From positions 1,178,001-1,242,000 of the forward strand of contig NZ_CP059491.1 of assembly GCF_014041935.1 (NCBI RefSeq): 64,000 nt of DNA, read 5' to 3'. The DNA is from Gordonia jinghuaiqii (lineage in GTDB: Bacteria > Actinomycetota > Actinomycetes > Mycobacteriales > Mycobacteriaceae). The notes under the pieces were generated by a model. It saw nothing but the letters and a program-made list of their open reading frames with translations. It was not told the DNA's origin and searched no databases. The position numbers and the translations under genes are program-made. Shown here piece by piece: positions 14,540 through 23,792 of this stretch (the first letter of the stretch is position 1; the number at the start of each line of letters is the position of its first letter).

Positions 14540-16543
14540 ATGACCGAAGCCACGAGTGCGGACGCGAGTGCGCCGGCGGAAGAAGTCGACAAGCGGAAGA
14601 TCTACGCGATCTTCACCGGACTGATGCTGGCGATGCTCCTGGCCGCACTCGACCAGACGATCGTCTCGACCGCGTTGCCGACGATCACCAATGACCTGGG
14701 CGGGGCTGCTCATCTGAGCTGGGTCGTGACCGCCTACATGCTGGCCACCACCGTTACGACGCCGCTGTGGGGCAAGCTGGGAGATCTGCTCGGCCGCAAG
14801 CCATTGTTCATCCTCTCCGTGGTGATCTTCCTGGCCGGTTCCGCCCTGTGCGGCGTGGCGGGTTCCATGTGGCAGCTGATCGCGTTCCGGGCGCTGCAGG
14901 GGGTCGGTGGCGGAGGCCTGATCGTGTTGGCACAGGCCATCATCGGCGACGTTGTCTCGGCGCGTGAACGTGGGCGTTACCAGGGCATGTTCGGCGCGGT
15001 CTTCGGCATCGCGAGTGTCGCCGGACCGTTGCTCGGCGGCTTCCTCGTCGACAATCTGAGCTGGCGGTGGGTCTTCTACGTCAACCTGCCGGTCGGCGCG
15101 ATCGCACTGGTGGCAATCGTCTTCCTGCTGCCGACCACGACGGGTCAGACCAAGCCGAGGATCGACTACCTCGGGGTCTTCCTCCTCGCCTCGGCGGCGA
15201 CCTGCATCGTTCTGGTGACCAGTTTCGGTGACACCTGGGGTTGGTCGTCGGCCCTGGTTCTGGGGCTCAGCGCACTGGGGGTGGTCTGCATTGTCGCTTT
15301 TGTCTTCGCTGAGAGGTTTGCGCCGGAGCCGGTGATCCCGTTGCGGCTCTTCGCCAATCGGGTGTTCTCGGTCGGGTCGGCGGTCAGCTTCGTCGTCGGT
15401 TTCGCGATGTTCGGTGCCATCACGTTCATGCCGATGTTCCTGCAGCACGTGCGTGGGGAGTCGCCGACCGAGTCGGGTCTGACCATGATCCCGATGATGA
15501 TCGGTTTGTTGATCACCGCGATCGGCAGCGGCCAGATCATCAGCAGGACAGGGCGTTACAAGGTGTTCCCGATCATCGGGACCGCCGTCTTCACGGTTGG
15601 TCTGTACCTGTTGTCCACGATGGAGCGGTCGTCGTCGGACCTCATGATCGGGCTGTACCTGTTCGTACTCGGCCTCGGTCTCGGCATGGTAATGCAGGTG
15701 TTGATCCTCGCCGTCCAGAACGGGGTCGCGTATCGGGACCTCGGGACCGGCACCAGCGGGGTGACGTTCTTCCGCACGATCGGATCGGCGGTCGGTGTGG
15801 CCGCGTTCGGCGCGGTCTTCAACGCGCGACTGGGCGCGGAGCTGTCCGATGCCCGGCCCGTCGGCGCCGTCGGGCGATGTTCGGAGGAGGTTCTGCAGGC
15901 CTCGACGATAACGCTGCGCAGCTGCCCGGCGGATGTTCAGAACTGGTTCCTGGACGGCTACACCCACGCATTCGAGACCGTCTTCCTCGTAGCCGTTCCG
16001 ATCGGGGTGCTGGCTTTCGCGCTGTTGTGGTTGTGGCCGGAGGTCCCGCTACGTGAGGTGACCAAGATGCCCGACGTGGGGACATCGTTCGGGATGGCGA
16101 GCGGACGGTCGTCCGTGGAGGAGCTGCGGCTTCAATTGTGGCGCGCACTCTCCCGTGACGAGAAGCTGCGGGCGTGGGAGGTGGTGGCCGACACCGCGGG
16201 CAGCCGGTTGTCGCGCGGGGAGGCGTGGATGGTCAGCAGGGTCGCCGAGGAGGGCACGCTCGACGTGCGTTCGATGTCCAAGGTCTCGCATACCCCGAGG
16301 GACAAGGTCGAGGAGACGGCCCATCGGCTCCAGGACCGCGGGCTGATCACCGTGGGCCACGGCCTGGCGATGATCACCCCGGCCGGAGCCAAGGAGGCCC
16401 AGAAACTGCTGGATGCACAACGAGAGCGACTCGAGCAGTACGTTGCCGACTATCCGGGTGGTGAGGACGCGGAGGTCGACCAGTTGATCGAGTCGATCGC
16501 GCGGGACCTGAACGCCGAGGCACCTGAACCCGCAGGGGTGTGA
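14540..16543 (+). CDS. DHA2-family MFS drug/proton antiporter with C-terminal winged helix
   Basis: A 667-residue protein. The start at 14540 (MTEATSADAS) follows AGGACAGG; the frame extends upstream to 14471 without a ribosome site. The first 515 residues form a 14-helix EmrB/QacA-type transporter: LAALDQTIVSTALPTI is the DHA2 motif D1, GKLGDLLGRKPLF the MFS motif A, and GIASVAGPLLGGFLVD motif C. About 140 cytoplasmic residues follow (LRLQLWRALSRDEKLRAWEV onward), with the look of a MarR-like winged helix (SRGEAWMVSRVAEEG, VEETAHRLQDRGLITV). Long DHA2 transporters of this size exist in mycobacteria. Likely exports a hydrophobic drug or lipid; the tail may sense ligand or gate transport. Confidence 0.88.
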   Translation: MTEATSADASAPAEEVDKRKIYAIFTGLMLAMLLAALDQTIVSTALPTITNDLGGAAHLSWVVTAYMLATTVTTPLWGKLGDLLGRKPLFILSVVIFLAGSALCGVAGSMWQLIAFRALQGVGGGGLIVLAQAIIGDVVSARERGRYQGMFGAVFGIASVAGPLLGGFLVDNLSWRWVFYVNLPVGAIALVAIVFLLPTTTGQTKPRIDYLGVFLLASAATCIVLVTSFGDTWGWSSALVLGLSALGVVCIVAFVFAERFAPEPVIPLRLFANRVFSVGSAVSFVVGFAMFGAITFMPMFLQHVRGESPTESGLTMIPMMIGLLITAIGSGQIISRTGRYKVFPIIGTAVFTVGLYLLSTMERSSSDLMIGLYLFVLGLGLGMVMQVLILAVQNGVAYRDLGTGTSGVTFFRTIGSAVGVAAFGAVFNARLGAELSDARPVGAVGRCSEEVLQASTITLRSCPADVQNWFLDGYTHAFETVFLVAVPIGVLAFALLWLWPEVPLREVTKMPDVGTSFGMASGRSSVEELRLQLWRALSRDEKLRAWEVVADTAGSRLSRGEAWMVSRVAEEGTLDVRSMSKVSHTPRDKVEETAHRLQDRGLITVGHGLAMITPAGAKEAQKLLDAQRERLEQYVADYPGGEDAEVDQLIESIARDLNAEAPEPAGV

Positions 16544-16612
16544 GCGCCGGTCGCCGCTGGGGACCTATGACATCTCAGTCCCCGCCGTTGGTCACTTGGG
16601 GAGACGTCCGTA

Positions 16613-18967
16613 GTGGACCATCGTGAGTACATGACGCATGTGCTGACCTTCGCGGAACTGGGCCTCGAGCAGGTGTCGCTCGTCGGCGGCAAGGGGGCGA
16701 ACCTGGGTGAGCTCGTCTCGGCGGGCCTGCCGGTGCCCGACGGGTTCGCCCTGACCGCCGACGCGTTCGCGACGTCTATGGAACACGGCGGGATTCGGGC
16801 GGAGCTTCTCGCCGCCCACCGCGAGGCGCTGAACGCTGTCGGCGACGACGCGCGAATGGCCGAACTCAGCCGGCGGATGGCCGACATGGTCACCAAGGCC
16901 GGCATCGCGCCGCAGGTCGCCGACGAGGCGCTCGCCGCCTACCGGAGTCTGCGCGGCGACGACGGCTTCGACGCGAACGTGGCGGTCCGGTCGTCGGCGA
17001 TCGGTGAGGACGGCAAGGACGCCTCCTTCGCGGGCATGAACGCCTCGTTCACCAACATCGGCAGTTACGAGGACCTGACGACTGCGATCGTGGGTTGCTG
17101 GGCGTCGCTGTACTCCCCGCGGGTCGTCACCTACCGCGCCGAGAAGGGGTTGACCACCGAGCCGTTGATGTCGGTCGTCGTACAGAAGATGGTCGAATCG
17201 GTGACCGCGGGAATCGTGTTCACCGCCGACCCCGTCACCGGTGACCTCGACCATCTGGTCGTCGAGGCGGTCGCAGGTCAGGGCGAGGCCGTCGTGTCCG
17301 GAGCCGTAACCCCCGACACGTTCGTCGTCTCGAAGTCGGACTGCGCGGTGCTCGAGACCAGTCTCGGGAACCAGGAGTACCGGATCGTGCGCGGCGCCGA
17401 CGGTCACGATCGTCGAGAACCGATGCCGTCGGGGCGGTCCACAGCCGTCATCGACGACGCCGCGGTGCAGACGATCGCACGGCTGGCGATCAAGGCCGAA
17501 CGCCATTACGGCCGCCCGCAGGACATGGAATGGGCCATCGACCCGCGGGGACGCATCTGGATCGTCCAGTCCCGGCCGATCACCACGCTGGACCGCCACG
17601 GATCCGATGCGCAGGACGCCTCGTCCGGACCGGTGAGCAGCGAAGGGACGTCGTCGGGAAAGGTGCTGCTGCACGGGCTGGCGGCGGCCCCCGGGGTGGC
17701 GACCGGCGCGGTGCGCATCCTGCACTCGCCGCGCGACGGGCACCTGCTGGTCGACGGCGAGGTGCTGGTGGCGCCGATGACCGATCCCGACTGGCTGCCG
17801 ACCATCCGCCGCGCGTCGGCGGTGGTGACCGACCGCGGTGGGGTGACCTGCCACGCCGCGATCGTCGCCCGTGAGGTCGGCGTGCCGTGCATCGTCGGAA
17901 CCCGCACGGGCACCGACGATCTCGAGGAAGGTTCGACCGTGACCGTCGACGGCGCGTCCGGCGACGTACTGGCCGGCCGCGTCGCCGCGCGACCGGCGGC
18001 GAGGGTCGACGCCGGACCTGCTGCACCGCAGCAACCCTCGGGACTCGTGACCGCGACGAAGATCTACGTCAACCTCGCCTCGGCCGAGCACGCCGCCGAG
18101 GTCGGCGCCACCGACGTCGACGGGGTGGGGTTGCTGCGCGCCGAGTTCCTGCTGACCGAGGCGTTGTCGGGTCGGCACCCGCGGGCGGTGATCGCCGACG
18201 GCGAGTCGAGCGGCTTCGTGTCGGCGATGGCCGACGCTCTGGGCCGCATCGCCGGTCCCTTCGGGTCACGGCCGGTGGTGTATCGCACGACCGATTTGCG
18301 CAGCAACGAGTTCCGTGGCCTCGAAGGTGGTGAGGCCTTCGAGCCGGAGGAACGCAATCCGATGATCGGGTTCCGCGGCTGCTACCGCTACGTCCGCGAG
18401 CCCGACGTCTTCCGGCTCGAGCTCGAAGCGCTGGCGCGGGCCCGCGAGACGCACCCCAACATCCACGTCATGTTGCCGTTCGTGCGGACCCGCTGGGAAC
18501 TCGAACGATGCCTGGAGCTGATCGACGAGAGCCCACTGGGCGACCAGCGCGGCCTGCACCGGTGGGTGATGGCCGAGGTGCCCTCGGTGCTGTACTGGCT
18601 GCCGGAGTATGTCGCCGCCGGGATCGACGGGGTGTCGATCGGCAGCAACGACCTCACCCAGCTCATTCTCGGCGTCGACCGCGATTCCGAATCGTGCGCC
18701 GAACTGTTCGACGGCACCGACCCGGCTGTCCTCGACGCCATCTCGACGATCATCACGACGGCCCGCCGGTGCGGCATCACGTCGTCGCTGTGCGGGCAGG
18801 CGCCGTCGACGAACCCGGAGTTCGCGGAACTGCTGGTCAAGATGGGCATCACGTCGGTGTCGGTCAATCCCGACGCGGTCGCCGCGACCCGGCTCCACGT
18901 GGCCCGCGCCGAACGCCGGCTGCTCGTCGACGCCGCGCTGAACGAGCGGCCACCGGCCACTTCCTGA
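16613..18967 (+). CDS. ppsA: Phosphoenolpyruvate synthase
   Basis: Converts pyruvate, ATP and water to PEP, AMP and phosphate (gluconeogenesis). The 784 residues show the three expected domains. The N-terminal ATP-grasp domain has VSLVGGKGANLGELVSAGLP and ends with GRIWIVQSRPITTL near residue 325. The mobile phosphohistidine domain has TDRGGVTCHAAIVAREVGVP, with the catalytic His in the CHAA segment near residue 410. The C-terminal PEP/pyruvate TIM barrel starts near KIYVNLASAEHAAEV, with RGCYRYV, HVMLPFVRT, SIGSNDLTQLILGVDRD and SSLCGQAP near the end. The barrel excludes a rifampin phosphotransferase, whose domain order differs. Start is GTG 16613 with GGGGAG upstream; ATG 16631 is possible. 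Confidence 0.95.
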   Translation: MDHREYMTHVLTFAELGLEQVSLVGGKGANLGELVSAGLPVPDGFALTADAFATSMEHGGIRAELLAAHREALNAVGDDARMAELSRRMADMVTKAGIAPQVADEALAAYRSLRGDDGFDANVAVRSSAIGEDGKDASFAGMNASFTNIGSYEDLTTAIVGCWASLYSPRVVTYRAEKGLTTEPLMSVVVQKMVESVTAGIVFTADPVTGDLDHLVVEAVAGQGEAVVSGAVTPDTFVVSKSDCAVLETSLGNQEYRIVRGADGHDRREPMPSGRSTAVIDDAAVQTIARLAIKAERHYGRPQDMEWAIDPRGRIWIVQSRPITTLDRHGSDAQDASSGPVSSEGTSSGKVLLHGLAAAPGVATGAVRILHSPRDGHLLVDGEVLVAPMTDPDWLPTIRRASAVVTDRGGVTCHAAIVAREVGVPCIVGTRTGTDDLEEGSTVTVDGASGDVLAGRVAARPAARVDAGPAAPQQPSGLVTATKIYVNLASAEHAAEVGATDVDGVGLLRAEFLLTEALSGRHPRAVIADGESSGFVSAMADALGRIAGPFGSRPVVYRTTDLRSNEFRGLEGGEAFEPEERNPMIGFRGCYRYVREPDVFRLELEALARARETHPNIHVMLPFVRTRWELERCLELIDESPLGDQRGLHRWVMAEVPSVLYWLPEYVAAGIDGVSIGSNDLTQLILGVDRDSESCAELFDGTDPAVLDAISTIITTARRCGITSSLCGQAPSTNPEFAELLVKMGITSVSVNPDAVAATRLHVARAERRLLVDAALNERPPATS

Positions 18968-18999
18968 TCTCAATCGCCCCGGCAAGTGCGTTCCCCACG

Positions 19000-19887
19000 T
19001 CAACCGCCGGCGGTCACCGACTGCAGCATCTCTTCCCAATGCTGCAGCGGCAGTAGGTGTCCTTCTCCCTCGACGAGCGTCAACTCGGCATGCGGGAGTG
19101 TCTTCGCGAGCCATTCGCCGTTGGCCTGAGGTGCCATCGCGTCACGGGTGCCGTACCAGAGGTGAACCGGTGACACGACGTCGGCGAGCTCGAACCCCCA
19201 CGGTCCGACGAACGCCACGTTGTCCCAGGCGATCGCCATCGGACCCTGCCGCAATCCTTCTCGGAACGAGACCCACAGCGACCGCCGTGCGTCCTTGTCG
19301 GCGACCACCTCGGGATCGCTGTCGGCCCACATCCAGTCGACCCAGGGTGCCGCGGCGTCGTCCCGCACCGACATCATGCCGTCGAGCAACTCCCGGTTCC
19401 CGGCGAGGAACTCGTCGGCGGCCCGCTCCGGTTCGGCGGGCAGATGGGACAGCGCCAGTAGGTCGTTCTCGGTCAGGGCGTCGCGCGCACCGGGCATCTC
19501 CTGCATGGGCGCGAGTCCGCCCGACACCCCGACGCGTGTCACCCGATCGCCGTGCGCCGCAGCGCTCGCGAGGGCGAACGGTCCGCCGCCGGACCATCCG
19601 AAGGTGGCGAAACGCTCGACTCCCACTGCGTCCGCGATGGCACCGATATCGTCGGCGACGATGCGCAGTGTGGTTGCGGCCGAATCGGATTCACCGTATC
19701 CGGGCCGATCGAAGCTGATCACGCGGACGCCGAGACGCTGTGAGATCGCGTCCCCGAACGCGGGTTCCAGTCGAGAACCCGGCGTGCCATGGAAGTACAT
19801 CACGGTGGATTCGCCGCTGTCGGGTCCGCCGGTGTCCCGGACCATCACCGAGCGACCGCCGGCCACACGGACCTTGAAATGCCTCAT
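19000..19887 (-). CDS. Alpha/beta hydrolase
   Basis: A 295-residue cytoplasmic hydrolase without a signal peptide. The family is clear from YFHGTPGSRLEP near residue 32 (oxyanion loop), the nucleophile elbow GWSGGGPFALA near residue 97, the acid-strand region HLWYGTRDAMAP and the histidine in EGEGHLLPL near the C-terminus. The order of these elements is that of epoxide-hydrolase/haloperoxidase-like proteins. Substrate is unknown. The gene converges with ppsA, 32 bases apart. It belongs to the same HGTPG/SGGGP subfamily as the hydrolase at 28881-29804, so the window holds two paralogues. Confidence 0.88.
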   Translation of the reverse strand: MRHFKVRVAGGRSVMVRDTGGPDSGESTVMYFHGTPGSRLEPAFGDAISQRLGVRVISFDRPGYGESDSAATTLRIVADDIGAIADAVGVERFATFGWSGGGPFALASAAAHGDRVTRVGVSGGLAPMQEMPGARDALTENDLLALSHLPAEPERAADEFLAGNRELLDGMMSVRDDAAAPWVDWMWADSDPEVVADKDARRSLWVSFREGLRQGPMAIAWDNVAFVGPWGFELADVVSPVHLWYGTRDAMAPQANGEWLAKTLPHAELTLVEGEGHLLPLQHWEEMLQSVTAGG

Positions 19888-20014
19888 GGTGCGACCCTAG
19901 ATCGACTGGCGCCGAGCGGCAGGCAGGTGCGGCCGGGTTAGGCGTGCCCGGCGTCATATTCGGGCGTTTCAGTCATTCGACTCACAAAGGAGCGCGAAAA
20001 GGCGTACTCTCAGT

Positions 20015-20857
20015 GTGCGCTGTATGACCGACACCACGCGGGGGGTGTCGGGGCGCATGGGGGTCAACTGGGGGGCGGGCGCTTCGCTCCTCGGCATCGG
20101 TTGTGGTCTACGTGGAGGGGCTCAGTTGACCAGCACTTTATCGGTGCGCGCGTCGAGGCGTGGCGCACGAAAGTTTCTTGAACCGTCAGCGATCGTCGAG
20201 GCGATCGACATCGAAGAACTCATCGTCCTGCCCGGATACCGGGCGCTCTCGGAGCTTCCATCCTCGTTCGGCGTGACCGTCGACATCGCCGATGAGATCG
20301 ACGCCGCATTGCGTCGGCATCAGGCTGTGGTCGGCCATCTGCGGACAATGCTGTCGGATGCGACTGCTGCCGCGGCCATCTCGTCGCCGCGCGACGAGGC
20401 ACTGGCTTCGATCGGCCTGCTCGAGGCAGATCGTGAGGTGGCAGAACGCAATTCGTCGCCGCCGGTGCGGGTGTACGGCGCCCTTGCGGCCGATCTGGAT
20501 CGGGCAGATGACGGTCGGGCGCGAGTCATGGTCGCCGTCGCGTTCCTGCTCGTCGCCACGCATGCGCTGACCGATCCCACGAACTGCGGAACAGCTTCTC
20601 CGGCACTGAATCTGGTGCCACCGCCGCTGCATCGCGATCGCGCGCTGCTGGAGAAGGTGTTGACCCGCGTGGTGTCGATGTTCGACGCCACGACGCTCGC
20701 CGGTCTGGCCGGCCACATCACCGCGGCGAGTGCCGCTTTCGCCGAGGGAAGTGATGCGGACCATCAGCTGTCGGTGCTGCGCTACAACCCTCATTCGCTG
20801 CGCACATCGTGCCGGGCGGCGGGAATGGGCGACGTGGACGTGCGGATCGCCGGCTGA
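20015..20857 (+). CDS. Hypothetical protein with G-rich 5' end
   Basis: Unrecognised. The frame starts at a GTG at 20015, but the true start is uncertain: ATG 20024, ATG 20057 and a later TTG near 20125 are possible, and AAAGGAG at about 19986 is too far from all of them. From about residue 55 the protein is helical and polar (PSAIVEAIDIEELIVLPGYR, then IADEIDAALRRHQAVVGHLR), with a hydrophobic segment RVMVAVAFLLVATHAL near residue 175. Codon usage is typical from about 20,150 onward, which supports a start after the G-rich stretch. A striking run of G-tracts at 20040-20079 lies at the 5' end. Confidence 0.55.
   Translation: MRCMTDTTRGVSGRMGVNWGAGASLLGIGCGLRGGAQLTSTLSVRASRRGARKFLEPSAIVEAIDIEELIVLPGYRALSELPSSFGVTVDIADEIDAALRRHQAVVGHLRTMLSDATAAAAISSPRDEALASIGLLEADREVAERNSSPPVRVYGALAADLDRADDGRARVMVAVAFLLVATHALTDPTNCGTASPALNLVPPPLHRDRALLEKVLTRVVSMFDATTLAGLAGHITAASAAFAEGSDADHQLSVLRYNPHSLRTSCRAAGMGDVDVRIAG
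20040..20079 (+). promoter_or_regulatory. Putative G-quadruplex motif
   Basis: Five G-runs of 6, 4, 5, 6 and 3 bases lie at 20040-20045, 20050-20053, 20059-20063, 20070-20075 and 20077-20079, with loops of 4, 5, 6 and 1 bases. This satisfies the usual intramolecular quadruplex pattern on the plus strand. It lies in the leader or the first codons of the hypothetical gene, where it could slow transcription or translation. Confidence 0.5.
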
Positions 20858-20942
20858 CCCCGAGCCGGGTTCTTCTGGGGGCGGCCGGGTTGGTCCGCGT
20901 TCGTCCATCGGATCTCGCTCATCGGTGATTACCCTGGGCGAG

Positions 20943-22073
20943 GTGACCACGTCGGTTCCGCAACGCTATCGGTGGCTGCTGCACGTCGACCTCGACCAGT
21001 TCCAGGTGTCGGTCGAGCGGTTGCGCAGTCCCGAACTCGCCGGCGTGCCGGTCATCGTGGGCGGCAACGGCGACCCCACCGAGGCACGCAAGGTGGTGAC
21101 GTGCGCGTCGTACGAGGCGCGTGACGTGGGCGTTCGCGCCGGCATGCCGCTGCGTGCCGCCTACCGCAAGCTGCCCGACGCGATCTATCTGCCGTTGGAC
21201 ATGGGCGCCTACGACGCCGCGTCGGCCGACGTGATGGACGTCCTGCGGGCCACCGGCCATCCCGTCGAGGTGTGGGGCTGGGACGAGGCATTCCTGGGTG
21301 TGAGTGCCCGCGGTGCCGAGGATGATCCTTACGACGACGCCGCCATCATCGACCTCGCCGAACGAATCCGGCGCGACATCCTCGCCCGTAGCGGCCTGAC
21401 GAGCTGCGTCGGGATCAGCGACAACAAGCAACGCGCGAAGATGGCCACCGGTTTCGCCAAGCGCCCGCCGGGTGCGGTGCCCGGCACCGTTGTCGACGCC
21501 CCGCGCGTCTTCCTCCTCGACGACCGCAACTGGTTGGACCTGATGGGGGAGCGGCCCACCCGCGACCTGTGGAGCGTCGGACCCAAGACGTCGGCCAAAC
21601 TCGCCGCAACCGGCATCGACACCGTCAACGACCTGATCGCCACACCCCGCGACGACCTGATCGCCACTTTCGGCCCACATCAGGGCAATTGGCTGTACGT
21701 GCTGTGTCGCGGCGGTGGGGACTCGGCGATCACCGCCGAACCCTGGCTCGCCCGTTCGCATTCCAAATCGCACACCTTCGCCACGGACCTCACCGACCCC
21801 ACCGAGATGCGCGCGGCAGCCGCCCGGCTGCTCCGCGAGCTGCTCGACCAGGTCCTCGCCGAGGAACGACTGCCCTTCCGTGTGGCGGTGACCGTACGCA
21901 CCACCACCTTCTACACGCGAACCAAATCGAGGAAGCTGCCCAACCCGAGCGTCGACTTCGACCAACTCGAGGCCGTCGTCGCCGACCTCCTCGGCAAGTT
22001 CGAACTCGAGCGGCCCGTCCGTCTGCTCGGTGTGCGCCTGGACCTGGTGACCGACGACGACGCAGGCAACTGA
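20943..22073 (+). CDS. dinB: DinB2-type Y-family DNA polymerase (Pol IV-like)
   Basis: Translesion polymerase of the mycobacterial DinB2 lineage; 376 residues from GTG 20943, although the frame runs open to 20730 through the preceding gene. The catalytic carboxylates are in LLHVDLDQF and WGWDEAFLGV. KVVTCASYEARDVGVRAGMPL is the fingers region, and SCVGISDNKQRAKMATGFAK the palm signature. The thumb and little-finger domains end with RPVRLLGVRLDLV. No C-terminal clamp-binding QL(S/D)LF-like motif is visible. The residue at the ribonucleotide-excluding steric-gate position (the one after DLDQF, residue 21) is Gln, whereas most Y-family enzymes have Phe/Tyr and mycobacterial DinB2 has Leu as I recall it. 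Confidence 0.92.
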   Translation: MTTSVPQRYRWLLHVDLDQFQVSVERLRSPELAGVPVIVGGNGDPTEARKVVTCASYEARDVGVRAGMPLRAAYRKLPDAIYLPLDMGAYDAASADVMDVLRATGHPVEVWGWDEAFLGVSARGAEDDPYDDAAIIDLAERIRRDILARSGLTSCVGISDNKQRAKMATGFAKRPPGAVPGTVVDAPRVFLLDDRNWLDLMGERPTRDLWSVGPKTSAKLAATGIDTVNDLIATPRDDLIATFGPHQGNWLYVLCRGGGDSAITAEPWLARSHSKSHTFATDLTDPTEMRAAAARLLRELLDQVLAEERLPFRVAVTVRTTTFYTRTKSRKLPNPSVDFDQLEAVVADLLGKFELERPVRLLGVRLDLVTDDDAGN

Positions 22074-22088
22074 CTCCGCGTCGGACCG

Positions 22089-22202
22089 CTGGTTGAGCGG
22101 TGGGGTGGCCTCGATCGCGGACCTCGGGTGGCCCCTCGGGCCTACTCGGCCAGCGGGGGTTGGTCGCCCCCGACCGCGGGTTGAGCCGCGTCGAATCCAC
22201 CG
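22089..22202. repeat. REP-like GGTTGAGC intergenic element
   Basis: The 268-base gap between dinB and the HNH gene holds GGTTGAGC at 22091 and a longer copy, GGTTGAGCCGCGTCGAATCC, at 22179-22198. The same core recurs at 30,730-30,810 and inside the Wzz gene at 58,500-58,600. The remainder of the gap (22,203-22,341) shows nothing recognisable. Confidence 0.6.
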
Positions 22203-22341
22203 GGTGACCCGGGCTCCAGGCCCAGGACACCCTTTCCACTGTGGAGTTGTCAATGATCGTGCGCGGTCCCGGTTTTCGAGAACGCTTGTTGCGGCAGTAT
22301 GGTCCGGTATGCGGTTCACACTGCCGCAAGAGTGTGGGCTG

Positions 22342-23580
22342 TCAGGCGGCGTCGTCGAGTCGCATGGTGCGGCGGTTGTAGGCGGGGAGCGGTCGGCGTT
22401 GTGGGTCGATGTCGACCGGTGGGATCAGCCAGGGGTGGCGGTCGAAGCCCATCATGATGTCCCAGCCGTTGTGGTGGACTTGGGTGTGGCAGCGCTGGCA
22501 GAGGAGACATCCGTTGTCGAGGGAGGTGTCCCCGTCGTCGGCCCAATGCCGCAGATGGTGTACCTGGGTATGTGACGGTGGTGCACCGCATTTGATGCAG
22601 CATCGGTCCCGGATGACTACGGCCTTGCGCAGGTGAGGCGGGAAGATTCGTTTGTCGTGTCCCATCTGTAGCGGGACGGTGTCGGCGTCGATGATGACTT
22701 CGGTCAGTGTCCCGTCGCAGGAGAGGGCGCGGGCGGTGGCGTCGGTGATGGTGCCGGTCCACGGGAGCGCGCTCATGTCTGTGGCGTCGGCGGGGATGGT
22801 CAGGATCAGTTGGGTGCGTGGTGCTCCGGCGGTGTCGAGGGTGGCACCGAGGGCAGCGTGGTCGAGGATGAGTTCGAAGGCGTCGGCGCGTCGTTGCCCG
22901 GCCGAGCGGCGATCCTCGGCGCCGTCGGGTTCGGGGCGGGGTGTGGAGCGTTGGTCGATCATGGCGATGAACTTCTCGCCGACGACCTGGGTGAGATCGG
23001 CAGCAATCTCGACGCGACCGTCGTCGGTCAGGATATGGGAGACGCTGTTGAGTGCGGGGTCCTCGGCGGCAGGAATGCCACCGTCGGCCTCGGCGACAAT
23101 GTTGCCCAACGTGTGTGCTCGGGCCAGCACTTCGGCGGGTGTGGCCCCGGACAGCGCTTGGGTGAGCAGTTCGGTTTCGAAGACCGACACCTCGTCGTCG
23201 GAAAGATTTGTGGGGGAGCGTTGTTCGATGTGGGCGATCCCTCGGATGATGGCGTCGACGATCTCGGCCGACAGGCGCCCGTCCGCAGCATGGCCGGCGA
23301 CTGCGGACAGTCGGCCCAGCCCGTTGACGATCCGCACGATACGTGCGGCGGCGGCGGGTGCGAAACCCATCTCGATCAACAGTTTCGGCAGCGTCGAGTG
23401 GCTGCGTTCAGCCACGCGCAATCGCGCGAGTTCTGCTGCGCGCACCACGATCTGGCGCTCAACCGCGTTACGCATCAGGCGGAGGGTATCCAGTTCGGTG
23501 AACGTCGCGCGACCGGTGGAGTCGTCTGTGGGGAGTTCGGTCTCGATGAGGGAATCGAGGAGGTGGGCGAGTTCGGGCAT
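22342..23580 (-). CDS. DUF222 domain HNH endonuclease (13E12-repeat type)
   Basis: A 412-residue protein of the family present in many copies in mycobacteria and relatives. The start at 23580 has GGAG five bases upstream; the frame extends to 23766 without support. The N-terminal DUF222 part is helical (LMRNAVERQIVVRAAELARL onward, about residues 30-290). The C-terminal HNH nuclease domain (about 310-380) shows the Zn pair CIKCGAPP, the catalytic VHHLRHWADDGDTSLDNG, and the second pair LCQRCHTQVHHNGW. These proteins are thought to be nucleases of mobile or selfish nature, but no insertion ends are seen. Confidence 0.9.
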   Translation of the reverse strand: MPELAHLLDSLIETELPTDDSTGRATFTELDTLRLMRNAVERQIVVRAAELARLRVAERSHSTLPKLLIEMGFAPAAAARIVRIVNGLGRLSAVAGHAADGRLSAEIVDAIIRGIAHIEQRSPTNLSDDEVSVFETELLTQALSGATPAEVLARAHTLGNIVAEADGGIPAAEDPALNSVSHILTDDGRVEIAADLTQVVGEKFIAMIDQRSTPRPEPDGAEDRRSAGQRRADAFELILDHAALGATLDTAGAPRTQLILTIPADATDMSALPWTGTITDATARALSCDGTLTEVIIDADTVPLQMGHDKRIFPPHLRKAVVIRDRCCIKCGAPPSHTQVHHLRHWADDGDTSLDNGCLLCQRCHTQVHHNGWDIMMGFDRHPWLIPPVDIDPQRRPLPAYNRRTMRLDDAA

Positions 23581-23792
23581 GACTCCAAGGTAGCCGAACA
23601 TTTGAGCGATGGCGAGAACTCTCCACAGGGAATTGGTTGCGCCACAACATGTTCGAAATCCCAGAATTTGGGATGGGAAGGCTATACGCTCACCGGTTCC
23701 GTCACAGGAGTTACCAACTGCACCAGAATATGACCGGATCCGTCCATAAACGCCCCGGACAAACACCAGGAAAATCCCTAAAGAAAAAAGTT

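Noticed and set aside
14429..15967. 512-codon open frame antisense to the DHA2 transporter
   Set aside because: Composition is a His/Asp/Arg/Gln-rich shadow of transporter codons; no recognisable fold or ribosome site.
16613..18967. Rifampin phosphotransferase as an alternative to PEP synthase
   Set aside because: The His domain is central and followed by a complete PEP/pyruvate TIM barrel; rifampin phosphotransferases end with the His domain.
23640..23670. SOS (LexA) box upstream of the HNH gene
   Set aside because: Only one GTTCGA half-site is present; the other half matches two of six positions.
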